Part shown: positions 1 to 12,472 of the stretch, one piece after another
Position numbering within the stretch: position 1 is the first letter of the stretch
Layout of the letters: each line of letters starts with the position of its first letter
DNA from: Prostheceraeus crozeri
Taxonomy: Eukaryota; Platyhelminthes; Polycladida; Euryleptidae
Direction of reading: 5' to 3'
Assembly (NCBI GenBank): GCA_907163375.1
Contig: CAJQUW010001624.1
Location: 124,001-188,000 of the forward strand
DNA length: 64,000 bases
Notes under the pieces: model-generated
Databases searched by the model: none
Told to the model about the DNA's origin: nothing
What the model saw: only the letters and a program-made list of their open reading frames with translations
Translations under genes and position numbers: made by a program

Positions 1-648
1 TAAAATTACACGGCTTGACAGTTAGCATTTTAGCTTTGTCATAGAACTGGAATCACTAATCAATAATCTCCTGAGGCAGCGAACTTCAATCTTAAGGCAG
101 GCTTGCCGAGGGACGAGATTTTCACGTATACCATACTCATCCCATTTCCACAAGATTCCAATGGGAAATCCTATTCCGACAGGATTTTTAAAAAATTTGA
201 GAGGAGTGCGAAAAAAGTGCGAGGATCAAATACAGAAATTTCAAACATACAATCTTATAAACGTCAGGCAGACTTTCTCATTTTCTGCTATTCAATCTTA
301 TGAAGGATACCAATGCCTCTATTGCAGCAGCGTACTAGTAAGATAAAAAATGATGTGAATGCCTGCGTTACAATCATTTCATGGAATAATTTTCTTAAGA
401 AATGAATGCTCCCATTTTATCATGTCTATGGAAAGCGTACAACAGATCTGCGAGCTTCTCACATTTTTATGGGAATTCCCATAACCGAAATTGCTATTCC
501 CATCCCATGGGGAATCCCGTTCCCATGGTAAGCCTGGTTGTGTGTGTATTTTGAATTCATGATCACGCGTACTCGAAGCAGTTGGGGTGGAAACATTTTG
601 GGATCACAGAATATGAGACAGTTTATCAACTTGAACACCTCGGTAAGG
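1..648. other. No gene seen
   Basis: AT-rich DNA without a credible coding region. Around 465-535 there is a cluster of short GGGAAT/ATTCCC and CCCATGGGG blocks. Similar G-rich blocks recur near 54435, 54950 and 59520, so this is probably a low-copy dispersed repeat rather than a regulatory site. Confidence 0.5.
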
Positions 649-650
649 TA

Positions 651-1655
651 CAGTGCTGTTCAAAAGTTTCGAAACACTAATTATTTTTTTCGAAATCGTG
701 AAAAATGTTGATTGTTTGTCATCAAAATACTCTATTATCTTATGACAGACTCTGTGATCTAGAGTGCAGTTTAAGTAACAATGGATAGTGCAAAATAACG
801 TCATGGCTCTTATGTTTTCACTAATTTGAAGTCTAGTAATCAGTGAAATTGTCACTTTTTCTAACAATACAAAAGTCTCATTGACAAGGATTGAATAATT
901 TTTTGATTCCACACGCGCTTCACAATATTGATCTTCGTAGGAAGATCAACAGTGCTTGTTCACTCAATTCTGATCAAATCGGCAGACGGTAAGAAGACGA
1001 AGCGATTCAATCCTCCCTACACCAATAAAACTGTTCACTCATCAAGCTCAGAATTATTTGAGGTGCCATCCGTCAATGGACATTGTGGACTTCTGTTTGC
1101 TCTGCGTGGATCAACAATATATTCATGAAGCTACTTAAAAGTTTCTGAAGAAGCGTCTCTCAAAGTCAGACGATTTACCTTAATCCTGCAACGAAATAGA
1201 GATGCAAAAAGAAAGGATCGCAGTACAAGATGATTGGTAACTACTTTAGAGTTGGTCTGGTAACTTCCCAGGCCTACACCCACAGACAATTGCTGGGTCA
1301 AAGTAAAACAATGTGTGAACAAAAAGCACTGTTGATCTTCCTACGAAGATTAATGTTGTAAAGCGTGCATGGGCTCAAAACATTTCGGCTTACTCCTGCA
1401 AGAAACTTATTCAATCCTTGCCAATGAGACTTTCGTAGTGCTAGAAAAAGGTGCAGCTTCACTGATTACTAAACTTCAAATTAGTGAAAACATCAGAGTC
1501 ATGATATTATTTTGCATTATTCATTGCTACTTAAGCTATACTCTAGATCACAGAGTCTGTCATAAGATAATAGAGTATTTTGATGACACATAATCAACGT
1601 TTTTTACGATTTCGAAAAAAAATAATTAGTGCTTCCAAACTTTTGAACAGTTTTG
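651..1655. mobile_element. Tc1/mariner-type element with about 310-bp inverted arms
   Basis: The left arm (651 to about 960) and the right arm (about 1325 to 1655) are inverted copies of each other. Both contain TGTTCAAAAGTTT near the tip and a CTTCGTAGGAAGATCAA-type stretch at the inner end. The element is bracketed by TA at 649-650 and 1656-1657, the target duplication of Tc1/mariner elements. The 360-bp centre has short open frames on both strands but no recognisable helix-turn-helix or DDE/D motif, so the copy is non-autonomous. The arms have diverged visibly, which suggests moderate age. A long-armed foldback of another TA-targeting family is the alternative. Confidence 0.75.
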
Positions 1656-1657
1656 TA

Positions 1658-2930
1658 CATGATGCGACAACGACATTGCAGAGGTGTCGGCGCTTGAGGC
1701 ATCGAGATTAAACCAAGTTTCGAGTCAAGCGCTGGCGCACACTTTCGATTAGCTGATTGAATTTTTAGCAAGGGATCCAAACAAGGGTCGCATGTTCCAG
1801 GTGAGGGTGGACAAACGTTTGAAATAATTTTTATGTATTGATGCAGTTCTCAAACAAATTATAAAGCCATGTTGAGGAACCAAATTTACGTGAAAAGTAG
1901 CTTCAAAACTTTAACCAGCCTAATTGTCCTTTGACACGACAGCCAGTTTGTATTTTGATATTAGAAACTATATTTAGAAAAAAAGCACTTGCAGCAATTC
2001 TATTTTACGTTACTGGATGTCCTTTGTATCAATTTTATTCCCCTCCTTGAATTTCCGGCAATAATGTGTGATGTTTTCATCCTGTTCAAGTATTCTATGT
2101 ATGCTTCACACTTTTGTCAAGTATTGCGAATCACTATTATTCCGTTATAACTGTTCCTAAATTGTAGTCAATTGTTTGCGAATTGTATTCATAGTGTGAC
2201 ATGTTCAATTGCTCACTCACATCATCGTTGTATCCTGGGTTTGAATCAAACTTGGATTTTGGGTCGACCTAAGTGATGCAAAACTTGAGTTTTCTTTGCA
2301 AAACCTGGGTCTTCTGTTAATGCTGCATACATGCAAATCAAGTTATAAACGTTGATATTTTGATTCGAATCTTAGGAGAACTACATGATAAGAGCATACG
2401 GTTCTGATTTTTTATCAAAATTCCTCTCAATTCACAGAATATTTCAAAAATGAAATACTCTTGATTATTAACTACAGTAAGCTTATTTCATTTTGCGCTT
2501 GACAATACCGCGCATTGAAAGTTCATGCATATTGTATTTGCTGTAGGCTTACCTGGATTCTGTTACATTTGTGCATGTTGAATATCTTCGCGCACCTGAA
2601 CTGTCTACGATAGCGGTCATTCATCCAAAAATGAGCTCATTCAAATTTCGTATTCTGAATATGTTTAATAATGCACTCACTACGCAGCTAGTAAGACTGT
2701 TTATATTTCTGAATGATAAAAGGAAAACCAGCATTGTTGTGAGCTAATAAATAATACTGATTAAATCAAAGATCCTCAATTAGTCAGTATATCAGTGGAG
2801 GTTGAATTAAAGGAAAGCTTGACGTAATACATGTACTTAGGCTACCAATTGCAGTTATCGCAGTAAAAAAGATCGCTTCCCACGAAGACCACACTTCTCA
2901 TGAACACAATGGGATTTTTGGTCTATGATA
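1658..2930. other. No gene seen
   Basis: AT-rich intergenic or intronic DNA. I see no ORF with family resemblance, no terminal repeats and no RNA-gene promoter boxes. Confidence 0.5.
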
Positions 2931-3039
2931 CACTGTAAATCGTTGGATACGAAAATTACATACAAACATAAACCAAATTCACATACAATTTGAAAATACA
3001 ATCTCGTATGCTTACAGAGATCTGGTATGTTTTTCATAC

Positions 3040-3753
3040 TGCAACCCTGTTTATTCTAGCACTCTGGATAACGGGCTACTTAGATAGTATATGACAGTTA
3101 TTGAATTGTGATAGTCTATTGCTTTCTACTAACTCCGTATTGCGTATCCAGCAACCCTGAGCTCTCGCCTACCTTTCCCTGTAGTTATCTCCTTGCTAAG
3201 CTTTTATGAAGATAAAACCAATGGTCCAGATATACTCGGTTTATTCTACCTATGAGGGAGATAAGAAGAAGTATGAACAGCGTACAGATAGCGACAATAA
3301 AAGACTCAGTTCGGTGACGAGGAATACTTATCATCTCGGTTTATATAGGCACTGTAATTCTCAATTCCCATGATGTGTGTCCCGGCTGTCTCCTACTCCA
3401 CCCGTCACAGCTTGACTTTTATGATGAAGATATCTTTGATGTATCCGCGATTCTGCTGTCAAACTAGTTGACCACTTTTCAATAATAAGCATACTTTGTA
3501 TTCTTTACTCCACTGAGGTCAACTAAGAACGTCAACTCACAATCTGTCTCCTTCTCCACCCGTCGCAGCTTGACTTTTATGATGAAGATATCTTTGATGT
3601 ATCCGCGATTCCTCTCGCCCCGCGACTCTGCTGTCAATCTAGTTGACCACTTTTCAATAATAAGCATACTTTGTATTCTTTACTCCACTGAGGTCAACTA
3701 AGAACGTCAACTCACAATCGTGAAGTTCCTTTCATTATTTCAGCCTTGTTACA
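3040..3753 (-). repeat. LTR of the Gypsy element (3' LTR in element sense)
   Basis: Read on the plus strand it begins TGCAACCCTG and ends CTTGTTACA, and it matches the copy at 8394-9107 over its full 714 bp with one difference noticed. It contains an internal direct duplication of about 140 bp (near 3410-3560 and 3545-3715) that is also present in the other LTR, so the duplication predates this insertion. Confidence 0.93.
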
Positions 3754-4698
3754 TATGATACCCCTTCAATTAGGTGTTGTCCCAACACCGGAGACGAATT
3801 CGAGGGTATAAAGTTCACGGGAATCGGAGGATTTATGTAGGTCCATAGGATCTCGAAAATAGGTGGCACACATCCGTCAGAGAAGATCGAAATACAATAA
3901 AGCGAAGATGCTGCTCATGCTTCTAGTTATCCCCCGCATAAGTTATTAAAGATCAAAAATGATATTCACAAAATGAGAAACATGACAATGTACATTCATG
4001 GGGGAAAAGGGAGGTCTAGTAATCATCAACATAAAGATGTCTGTGCTAACACTTAATCAAGAAGCAGTTAACATACTGGCACAAATAAGAACATTACTTA
4101 ACATAATGATCAACACCAAGAAGAAAGGACAGATGACTGCATTCATCAATGGAGACTCAGACGCTGATACAAGTGTACACAAAATTCCTGACCCCATGAA
4201 ATACACAATATTAGAGTCCGAAGATTACATCGCAAGGTACCATGATGCTGATGCTCACGAATGGTTCGAGAAGCGTAGATACACGAAGAAATAAAATAGA
4301 GTCTCCCAACTCGACCTCTGACAAGCAAACTTGCTGGCACAATTTAATAAGTTTCGGTAATCTCCAGACTGAAGATATCATGGCATAATAGTAAAGATAA
4401 TACCAGGATCATAATAGGACCAATACCAAGGATTTGTACAAGAAGTATTAATATATCATGAGATATAAATATAATACAAAGCCTCATAAGATGTCATAAT
4501 GCGAATATTAATGACGTACCAATGCCAGCTCAACATCAAATCATTTCAATCAAATTCAGCAAAGAATGCTCATATTAATCATTGCAATCACACCAAAAGA
4601 TTGATAGTTTAGTAGTGATAGTAGTAGTTTACGCTGAAACAAAAAAATCATGGGTGAGCATGTGCATGATAGGGTATAATGTGGATTACGGTGCCGGT
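3754..4698. other. Gypsy 3' region between integrase and LTR, with an antisense ORF
   Basis: This lies between the integrase frame and the 3' LTR. Next to the LTR, the minus strand reads a purine-rich tract (GAAGGGG), a candidate polypurine tract. An open frame of 98 codons runs on the plus strand at 3998-4294, antisense to the element. It resembles nothing I know and may be chance. Confidence 0.5.
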
Positions 4699-5763
4699 TT
4701 AGCGCGGGTAAGCTACCTTTTTATTTCTGAGCGGATAACGGCTATTACATGTATTACCGGCGGCCATCTGATTACCCTCGTCTTCTGTCTCCATCGACGC
4801 GTCATTTTCGGTTTCCGTAACACGCTGAGCTCGTTCGAGCAATTCAGCTTCCTCATCGTCACTTACAATGTGACCGTCTCCGTCATGTGTTTCCGAGATT
4901 TCATAATTACTTGTATTATTTATGCTATTACTACTAATGAGTAAAGGGATTCCAGCCGATTTATCGATCTTAACTCTGTTCAAGTGGACCCACATGGGTT
5001 TAGAGCGCGGTTCTCGCACAGAGATTATTTTGCAGTTGGTGTCAGTCAGTTCCGTTATTCTCATGGGTCCCTTCCACTTATGTTGTAATTTAGGGGTGAG
5101 CCCTTTTGTTTTTGCGGGCATGTGAACATATACGCGATCCCCTATTGCTAATTTATCCGCCGTGAGCGTCACTTTTCGGTCGTAGTACTTCTTTTGTTTG
5201 TCTTGTGCTGCTTCAATAGTGGACTTTGCCAATTTCCAGGCGTCGGATAAAGTGCGAGCGAGATTATGCTTATAATCATCTACTGGAGTTGCCGAGTCTG
5301 TGAGAGTCCTAAGAACTAGGTCACTAGGGAGTAAAGGATCCCGACCATATAGTAAGAAGAATGGACTCTCCTTTGTAGAACTATGGCTGGCAGCCCTATA
5401 GGCAAATAACACATATGGGATGAAGACATCCCAGTCTTTCTGGTCGCGACTGGTGTAGAATGATAGCATTGTAATCAAAGTCTTATTGAATCTCTCGACT
5501 TGCCCATCCGTTTGCGGATGGAAAGAGGTGGTGAAAACTTTTTCCGTATTTGTCAGACGGCACACCTCTTGTAAGAGTTCTGAGGTGAAACTCCTACCTC
5601 GATCAGATAATAGACTTTCCGGACATCCGTGGGTCGCAACTATATTTTCAACGAATAATTTAGCAATTATTGTAGCTTTCTGATCTGGTACCGCAAATGC
5701 CTCCGGCCACTTAGTAAAGTAATCAGCGAATACGACTATGTATTTGTTTTGGTTTCGAGTCAA
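4699..5763 (-). pseudogene. Gypsy integrase region (fossil)
   Basis: The minus strand encodes an integrase catalytic-core-like segment. It contains the block HPQTDGQVERFNKTL and an upstream aspartate in the sequence VVFADYFTKWPEAF, followed by the usual conserved region ending in a C-terminal tail rich in acidic residues. Family knowledge: integrase inserts the cDNA into host DNA. It is part of the broken Gypsy element and is listed only as a fossil component. Confidence 0.88.
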
Positions 5764-5940
5764 AGGTAAGGGGCCTAGACATCGACTCCTAGTCTAGCCA
5801 TAGGTCGATTTATTGGTATGGAGACCATCGGAACTATAGTTTTGACTTTTGGGCCCTTTTTAGTGGCGCAAGCGATACACGCTTGGCACCATTCTGTGAC
5901 ATCTTTGGTCATAGTAGGCCAATAATAGAATTTGCTAATT

Positions 5941-6693
5941 CTAGAGATGGTCTTTTCTATACCTAAGTGCCCGCCAAAAGCCCCGGAATGTAATTCCGTG
6001 AATATTTTTTGACGAAGCTCCTGTGGTATAGGCCCTAGCTAAAAGTAGGTCGTTACCCGGGGTGTTTACACCTTTATAATATAGTAATCCTTTTGATAAT
6101 CGAAAATTTGGCCAATTATCATTGATGAATTTTGAGTGAGGCCGAGATAACTGTTTTGGCATCGGTTGGTTTTGCAACTTTTTTATGATAGCGCCATAGA
6201 GCTGGTCGTCCTTTTGCTGTTGTTGCACACAAGAAAATTCTGAACGTGATCGTATTTCACTGATCGCATTTATAGGAATGCGAGATAGAGTGTCCGCGTT
6301 AGAATGCTTTTTACCCGGGCGGTATATAATTTCAAAGTTGTATTCCTGCAGCAGCAGCGCCCATCTCATGAGTCGTGATGACGGTCCTCTATGGTTTAAT
6401 AGATATCGAAGCGGTGCATGGTCTACTATGGCATAGAACTTTTTACCCCATAGGTATTCCCTAAAATGCTTAACGGCATATACTAAGGCTAGTGCTTCTT
6501 TTTCTACTGTCGCATAATGTTTTTCTGCTTTTTGTAAAACTCGACTTGCGTAAGCAATTGGGTGGTCTACGCCATCTGCCATTTGACTCAGGACACTCCC
6601 TACTGCCCAATTACTAGCGTCCGTTTGCAAATAAAAGGGTTTTTCAAAATCCGGATAAAGTAAGATAGGTGGTGAAGTTAGAGCTGTTTTCAT
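5941..6693 (-). pseudogene. Gypsy RNase H and pol connection region (fossil)
   Basis: The minus strand encodes a Ty3/Gypsy RNase H segment with the typical block FYLQTDASNWAVGSVLSQ, then PIAYASR, and a downstream NADTLSR motif. This part follows the reverse transcriptase in the pol polyprotein and would degrade the RNA strand during reverse transcription. It is part of the same broken element. Confidence 0.88.
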
Positions 6694-6881
6694 GAGGATG
6701 AATGCCTCCTCATGCTGTTCTGTCCAAACAAATTTTTCCGACTTTTTTTATCAAATTACATAATGGTGCAACGATACGAGCAAAGTCTTTTACAAATCTT
6801 CTATAATAGCTGCATATGCCTAGAAATTGTCTTGTTTGTTTGATATTCTTTGGCCTAGGATAATTGACAATTTTTTAAATA

Positions 6882-7475
6882 TTATCTGGTAGTGGAGTAA
6901 GGCTCGAAACGCAAGAGAGTTTTCTTAAGTGAAGGGGCAACTCCTGATAAAAATGCTTCAAGTGCCAGAGTTTGTCTAACGGACTCGTCATAAGATCTGT
7001 ACGTTAAACGTGTAAGTTTTTGAATATCGGCTGCATAACTGGCGACCGATTCGCCTAGCTTCTGTTTCCTATTACGTAACTGCATAGCATTGTATCTTTC
7101 CATCTCAGGAGTATGCAATAAACGTCGAAGATCATCTAGTAGGACATCGATGTCAACTTTGGATGCAGCAGGTAAGCTATTGTATATTTCACGGGCATGT
7201 CCGCTCAAATAAATAGGCAGCATAGCTAACTGCTGTTCGTCTTTCCATCCCAAAGCTTTTGCTACTAAATGAAATTGGGTAGCAAACTCACCAAATTGGT
7301 AATTGGGGTCCTGGAGATCTCCAGAAAATGGCTTCAATGTGATACCGGTTGCTCCAGACGGTAAGACCGGTCGTCGACTGTCTTCAATTTCTGCTATTTT
7401 TATTCCGACATTCTCCATACGATCTACCAAATCTTCGACCGTCGCCATCACACGACCTCTTGTATTATAAGGCAC
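6882..7475 (-). pseudogene. Gypsy gag-like region (fossil)
   Basis: A 197-codon minus-strand frame begins at 7475 after the leader. It contains a stretch (near residues 60-170) with the spacing and hydrophobic pattern of Ty3/Gypsy gag capsid, for example LPIYLSGHAREIYNSLP. Its place between the 5' leader and pol supports this reading. It belongs to the broken Gypsy element. Confidence 0.75.
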
Positions 7476-8374
7476 GTTTACTTTAAAGAAAACGAGTATG
7501 TCAATAACTATTAATGATTTTGTGGAATCCCAAATACTCGTATTAGTGCAATTTTTAAAATCTGTTGGGCAGTCAGTACGACTCGAACGTTAAATTAGGG
7601 TTCGTATGTGTACGGTAAATTATTATGTTGTTGCTGGTAGCTACTGTATGGATGATTATTGAATGCAGTAATGAGGTAAATAATTGCTACGGTATGAATG
7701 ATGCAACTGCAGATACGAGGAAATACCGTAATGTATTGAAGAAAAAACGCAAAATGAATGATAGACTACAGTAGTATAGGACTGATTTATACTGGTAGGT
7801 GCGACTATAAATTGGTACCGTATTTAATTTTATGATACTGTATTCATACAAGGCTACGATAGGGTAATTTTTAGTCGTTCTACTGCTTGCACAATTGTTT
7901 TATTCGGCGCCTGTAGATCTCGGATGACGGGACTCGCCGGCGAACGTGGATGTATTCGCTGCAATAGAGCCACCCACTTTAATCTTAATTCGGAAACCCG
8001 TGGAAGTATACGCTCTTTTTTTTTCTTGGAGCCCTCCACTAATTTATATACCGCGGTAACCCGTGGAAGTGTGCGCTCGTTTACCTCGAGCCTTCCACTA
8101 ACTATATATTTTGTGAATGCCTCTCGGGGCGAAACACGAACCCAAACACGTGGATGTATAGCCACCCACAATAAATAAGAGAGCAGAAGGAATACCATAT
8201 AAATTCTAACTGTTAACGTGCGCGCACTTAAAGTATGGCCGAAACTCACCGTTTTTTTTCTCGTCTCCGCAAGCGAATTTAGTGAAGGATAAAAAATGAA
8301 CTATGTACCGGCACCGGGCCACCGAACTGAGTTGAAGAAGTTATTAAAGACAGAAGCAAAGAGGGAAAGATAAA
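7476..8374 (-). other. Gypsy 5' leader with short internal repeats
   Basis: This is the untranslated leader between the primer-binding site and gag. Four imperfect copies of a CGTGGAAGTGTGCGCTC-like motif occur on the plus strand between about 7945 and 8165. The longest open frame here appears to be a by-product of these repeats. Confidence 0.5.
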
Positions 8375-8390
8375 CGAGGTGGGACTACCA
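8375..8390 (-). promoter_or_regulatory. Candidate primer-binding site of the Gypsy element
   Basis: The minus strand reads TGGTAGTCCCACCTCG three bases inside the 5' LTR. It starts with TGG, the complement of the tRNA CCA tail. The spacing and sense fit a primer-binding site; the priming tRNA is not identified. Confidence 0.6.
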
Positions 8391-8393
8391 ATA

Positions 8394-9107
8394 TGCAACC
8401 CTGTTTATTCTAGCACTCTGGATAACGGGCTACTTAGATAGTATATGACAGTTATTGAATTGTGATAGTCTATTGCTTTCTACTAACTCCGTATTGCGTA
8501 TCCAGCAACCCTGAGCTCTCGCCTACCTTTCCCTGTAGTTATCTCCTTGCTAAGCTTTTATGAAGATAAAACCAATGGTCCAGATATACTCGGTTTATTC
8601 TACCTATGAGGGAGATAAGAAGAAGTATGAACAGCGTACAGATAGCGACAATAGAAGACTCAGTTCGGTGACGAGGAATACTTATCATCTCGGTTTATAT
8701 AGGCACTGTAATTCTCAATTCCCATGATGTGTGTCCCGGCTGTCTCCTACTCCACCCGTCACAGCTTGACTTTTATGATGAAGATATCTTTGATGTATCC
8801 GCGATTCTGCTGTCAAACTAGTTGACCACTTTTCAATAATAAGCATACTTTGTATTCTTTACTCCACTGAGGTCAACTAAGAACGTCAACTCACAATCTG
8901 TCTCCTTCTCCACCCGTCGCAGCTTGACTTTTATGATGAAGATATCTTTGATGTATCCGCGATTCCTCTCGCCCCGCGACTCTGCTGTCAATCTAGTTGA
9001 CCACTTTTCAATAATAAGCATACTTTGTATTCTTTACTCCACTGAGGTCAACTAAGAACGTCAACTCACAATCGTGAAGTTCCTTTCATTATTTCAGCCT
9101 TGTTACA
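8394..9107 (-). repeat. LTR of the Gypsy element (5' LTR in element sense)
   Basis: This is the second 714-bp LTR, with the same termini and the same internal duplication as the copy at 3040-3753. It is followed at once by the ATAC target duplication (9108-9111). Confidence 0.93.
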
Positions 9108-9993
9108 ATACGAAATCTCACTTACTTTCGTATGTGATTGGTATGTAGTGATACGAATTATTCTATCTGTGATTGGCTGTTTTACACTGAAATACGAGTT
9201 GTTGGTATGTTTTATACACGAGACTCGATGCAAATTCATCCTCGTTCGTGTGCCTCTGGTATGTAGAGCTTTAAGTCACTATATATATTGCATACTACTG
9301 TCAAATACTTTTTTCCTGTAATACCAGTCGTGAATATTTCTTTTTGATAGTGTGATTTTTAACTAGATTAGATTTATTGTGAATTTTTTGCTCCTCGAGT
9401 ATGTCGTCGTTGCTTCTTGTCTAGCAACATTAACAGGACGCTTATGTAGCTCTAAACATCAGATTAAAATAGATCTAGTTAGGTCTAAAATAGATTAACA
9501 TCAATTCATTCAAACTATACTTTTCGAGCAATCAAGTTGACTTATATATCTCAAACATAACTATTTTTGCGTTCATGAATCGTAATATGTTTTTATTTCG
9601 GATTGATAATATGCTTAATTTCAAAATTACATAATGCATAATTGTCGATGGTTGAATACTTATTGATTATTTATGAAATGCCCTAGACTTACATGTATTA
9701 AAATCGAATTCAGAATTGTAAGTTTGACTATTGAATGTCATTACCTCACTACTTATGAAGCAGTAGTAACATTAGTGTGCTCTTTATTGACAAAAGGCCT
9801 TAAATCAAAATACTTTAGACATAATTGATACTTTCTTTTAACATTGTGCTGGTTTGTCTTTAGTATGTAAAGCATACCACACTTGAAGTAACATACGAAA
9901 GGCATATAACTATATAATGTATACTACTATATAACTATATAGTATCTTGGCATGCATCCTTCGTATGTGATTGGTATTGAGCGATTTGCAGTG

Positions 9994-12472
9994 TAGAAGA
10001 ATCTTTATGTCAGCACAAAATACAGAGAATACACTTCACTTACTTGATTCTACTCATTTATTGAAGCTTGGGTTTTGGGTTTTGACCCAAGTTTTGGCCC
10101 AAAACGTGTATTGATCAAGCTATATTGGCGGCCAAACATGTTTTCATTAACCTTCATCCCGGATGCGTGATAATGAACAAATTTTGCTGAAATGTACAAT
10201 CAGTGACTCCTGAACCCAACCTAGCATAAAATACTCATGAATGTTGATACTGTGCAGGGTGTTCGGAAAGTCACTGTGCATTGAGTTTCCGAACACCTTG
10301 TATTACCAAGGCAGTCATATAGACAATATTCATTAGCTTCCGCAAATAATGTCACTTCTCTTCATTATTTGGTGAATGCTTTTAAGCCAAAAATGCATAT
10401 TTTACAACAGTGCTTAAGCAGGTTTTTTAAAAAAGCATTCAGTTTGTAACTCTTATCACAGATGTTACGACCTCCCCAAGGTGCGAACAGAAAAAAGGCC
10501 AAATCCCTGTGAGTGAATGTATTTATTAGGTGTAAGGCAGGTAGGTGGTGGCCCTTAAGAGAGCCGATTTGGCGTTCGCAGAGAATGTGAGTGTACGTAG
10601 TCGTCAACTTGGCAATGACTGCGGTCGTGACACCGAAGGGTCGCAACAGCGTCGTTGATTCCCAACAAGAGAACGTGCGTACTGTAGGCGGGATAGAGTG
10701 AGAGAGAGTGTTTGGTCCGTCAGCAGGGAGTTTTGATGTCTCTCCAAATTTGTAGGATCGATCATCCACCTGGAGCGTATGATTGGCGCCCAGCCACTCG
10801 CCGACTCCCTGTTACCGGGCATCGCTTCGCCCTCCCGTCAGCGAAGGGAAGGAGAGTCTGCGCCGATCAATGGCTCATGCAAGCGACTCCATTTGGTCGT
10901 CGCTGACTTGAAGGTTAATTGACGCTCAATATCACTTCTGCCTGAATCGAGGCGAGTCATGATGAGGAAAGAGAGAGAAGTCTGCATTTTCGTCACACAG
11001 ACGAAAAGTTGTGAACATGAGAGATAGTTACTGCAAAGTGATATAAACAATAATGACTGTGCTATTCTCCATTCATTTGTTAAAGTTAAATTGCGATTGC
11101 TTGCACACTTCTAAGAGATAAGAAAGAGGAAATGAAATTGGAAATGTCAATTAGCATCGCGGGGTAAACATCGATTTTGACTAAAGCGTGTGATCTGGAC
11201 TATGCTGATCATGCGAATTGGAATTCGAAAAGATTGATATCACAAATTCGATTACATAACCAAGACAAAGAATCTGATGAAATGGAATCTTGCCAAGTGA
11301 ATGCAGCCGTGTGCGTAGCTTCTTTTTCTATTCAAAATGCAATTTTAAGTACAGCGGCATTTTCTGTATACTGGTAAAATGGTCAGTTCCATTCGGCAAA
11401 ATTTGAATTGAGAGATTCAAGAACTCCGCTATGAATGTGTAACGTAAACGAACACATGAAAACACAACCTTCGTGACCTTTTAGTTGAATAGTACTTTCA
11501 ATTAAAAATTGCTTCATTTCGATACACGACACTCGTCAAGAGCGTGGGCTAGCTCAGTTAATTCAAATTGATTCAACAGATGAAATACATTTAAAATTTT
11601 AATTCAGAAAATAATTCAGGCTTTCACTATAGACTCAGAGGGTGAGGAATGATTTTAAGAAACTAATTATGCTGTGCGACTTATGAAGAAATTGCTAAAC
11701 GAGCAATTGAAGTCGCCGTCAACCTTGCTGCAGTTCAATACATTCTCTTTAGTTCGGGAGATAATCTTACATTTGACTAAAAGTAATGAATATGAACGCA
11801 AGTAAGCTTATTCCTTAAGAAAAAAAGAATTTTGTTGTACTTCAAAAGGAAAGTGCTCATGTAACGAACTCGAGCGAAAATTTAGAATTCGTAGAATGAC
11901 TTCTGAGTTCGGTTCATGTGAGGTTATTTTAGGTATTATAGGACAAGAATATTCCTTATAACAGATATGATTTTGTGAACCTAAGAACTTGATTTGTGAA
12001 CCTTAAGAAACCTTGTGAGAAATCTGATGTTCAAATAAATAGATAAAAAATAGCACCATTGTCGTTGAAATAAAAGCACGCCTAAAAAGTTGCAATCACT
12101 TGATTTCAGTGATCTATTGTTTGAGGTATTTGGACTTAATTCGTCATGCTGGATAGGAAGGCAAGCGAAACGATCATGTGATAAGTAATATTTACATTTG
12201 ATTAAATATTGAGTCGAAGCAGCTATTTCCATGATGCACCAAATCTGTATTCTATTATCTAGTAGAGGCAAAGTTCCTATGTTCTTGTCTTTTCGATGGC
12301 CGAGTATAGCAAATGCACATTCCATACCATATGGTGATAAGCTGGAGCGCTGCTTCTCATCAGATCATAGAGAGCGGTGCTGCACAGTTTATGAAGTAGA
12401 GGGAATGTATCACAAATCCACATAAGTGTGTTGATCAATTTTATGAAAATGTTAATTATTAGAAAAGATTTA
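9994..12472. other. No gene seen
   Basis: Between the MITE and the first Harbinger element. A more GC-rich stretch at about 10460-10900 has several overlapping short ORFs but none resembles a known protein. A compact hairpin at 10255-10300 is listed separately. Confidence 0.5.
10255..10300. repeat. Hairpin remnant of a mariner-like element
   Basis: CAGGGTGTTCGGAAAG at 10255-10270 is matched in inverted form by GTTTCCGAACACCTTG at 10285-10300, with only 14 bases between. CAGGGTGTTC-type ends are common in mariner-like elements. This looks like two termini brought together by deletion. Confidence 0.5.

Larger units (their letters stand above)
3040..9107 (-). mobile_element. Ty3/Gypsy (Metaviridae) LTR retrotransposon, broken
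   Basis: This is a fossil element transcribed from the minus strand. It has two 714-bp LTRs, a likely primer-binding site next to the 5' LTR, a gag-like frame, RNase H and integrase regions. A 4-bp target duplication ATAC lies at 3036-3039 and 9108-9111. The element inserted into a mariner-type MITE. I noticed only one difference between the LTRs, so the insertion is young. The coding part is nevertheless broken, with at least about four breaks, and not every pol domain is recognisable. The RNase H and integrase sequences are Ty3/Gypsy-type; I cannot assign the clade with confidence. Confidence 0.92.
2931..9993. mobile_element. TA-flanked mariner-type MITE, split by a Gypsy element
   Basis: The MITE begins CACTGTAAATCG at 2931 and ends CGATTTGCAGTG at 9993, with TA on both outer sides (2929-2930 and 9994-9995). 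The short terminal inverted repeats and TA duplication point to Tc1/mariner. The MITE itself is 2931-3039 plus about 9112-9993, roughly 990 bp; the Gypsy element fills the rest. A second, shorter copy in opposite orientation lies at 37038-37697 and lacks the Gypsy insertion, which proves the nesting. The interior is AT-rich, encodes nothing I recognise, and holds several TACGAA/TTCGTATG motifs. Confidence 0.8.

Noticed and set aside
8000-8249. 131-codon minus-strand frame in the Gypsy leader
   Set aside because: Produced by short repeats in the leader and without resemblance to retroelement proteins.
10464-10800. TGTTACGACC start and TGGCGCCC near 10784 as a possible solo LTR with primer-binding site
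   Set aside because: The stretch before TGGCGCCC does not end in CA, no partner LTR or coding sequence exists, and no flanking duplication was found.
11530-11580. GGGCTAGCTCAGTTAATT resembling a tRNA A box
   Set aside because: No B box at the right distance and no tRNA-like stems, so neither a tRNA gene nor a SINE can be supported.
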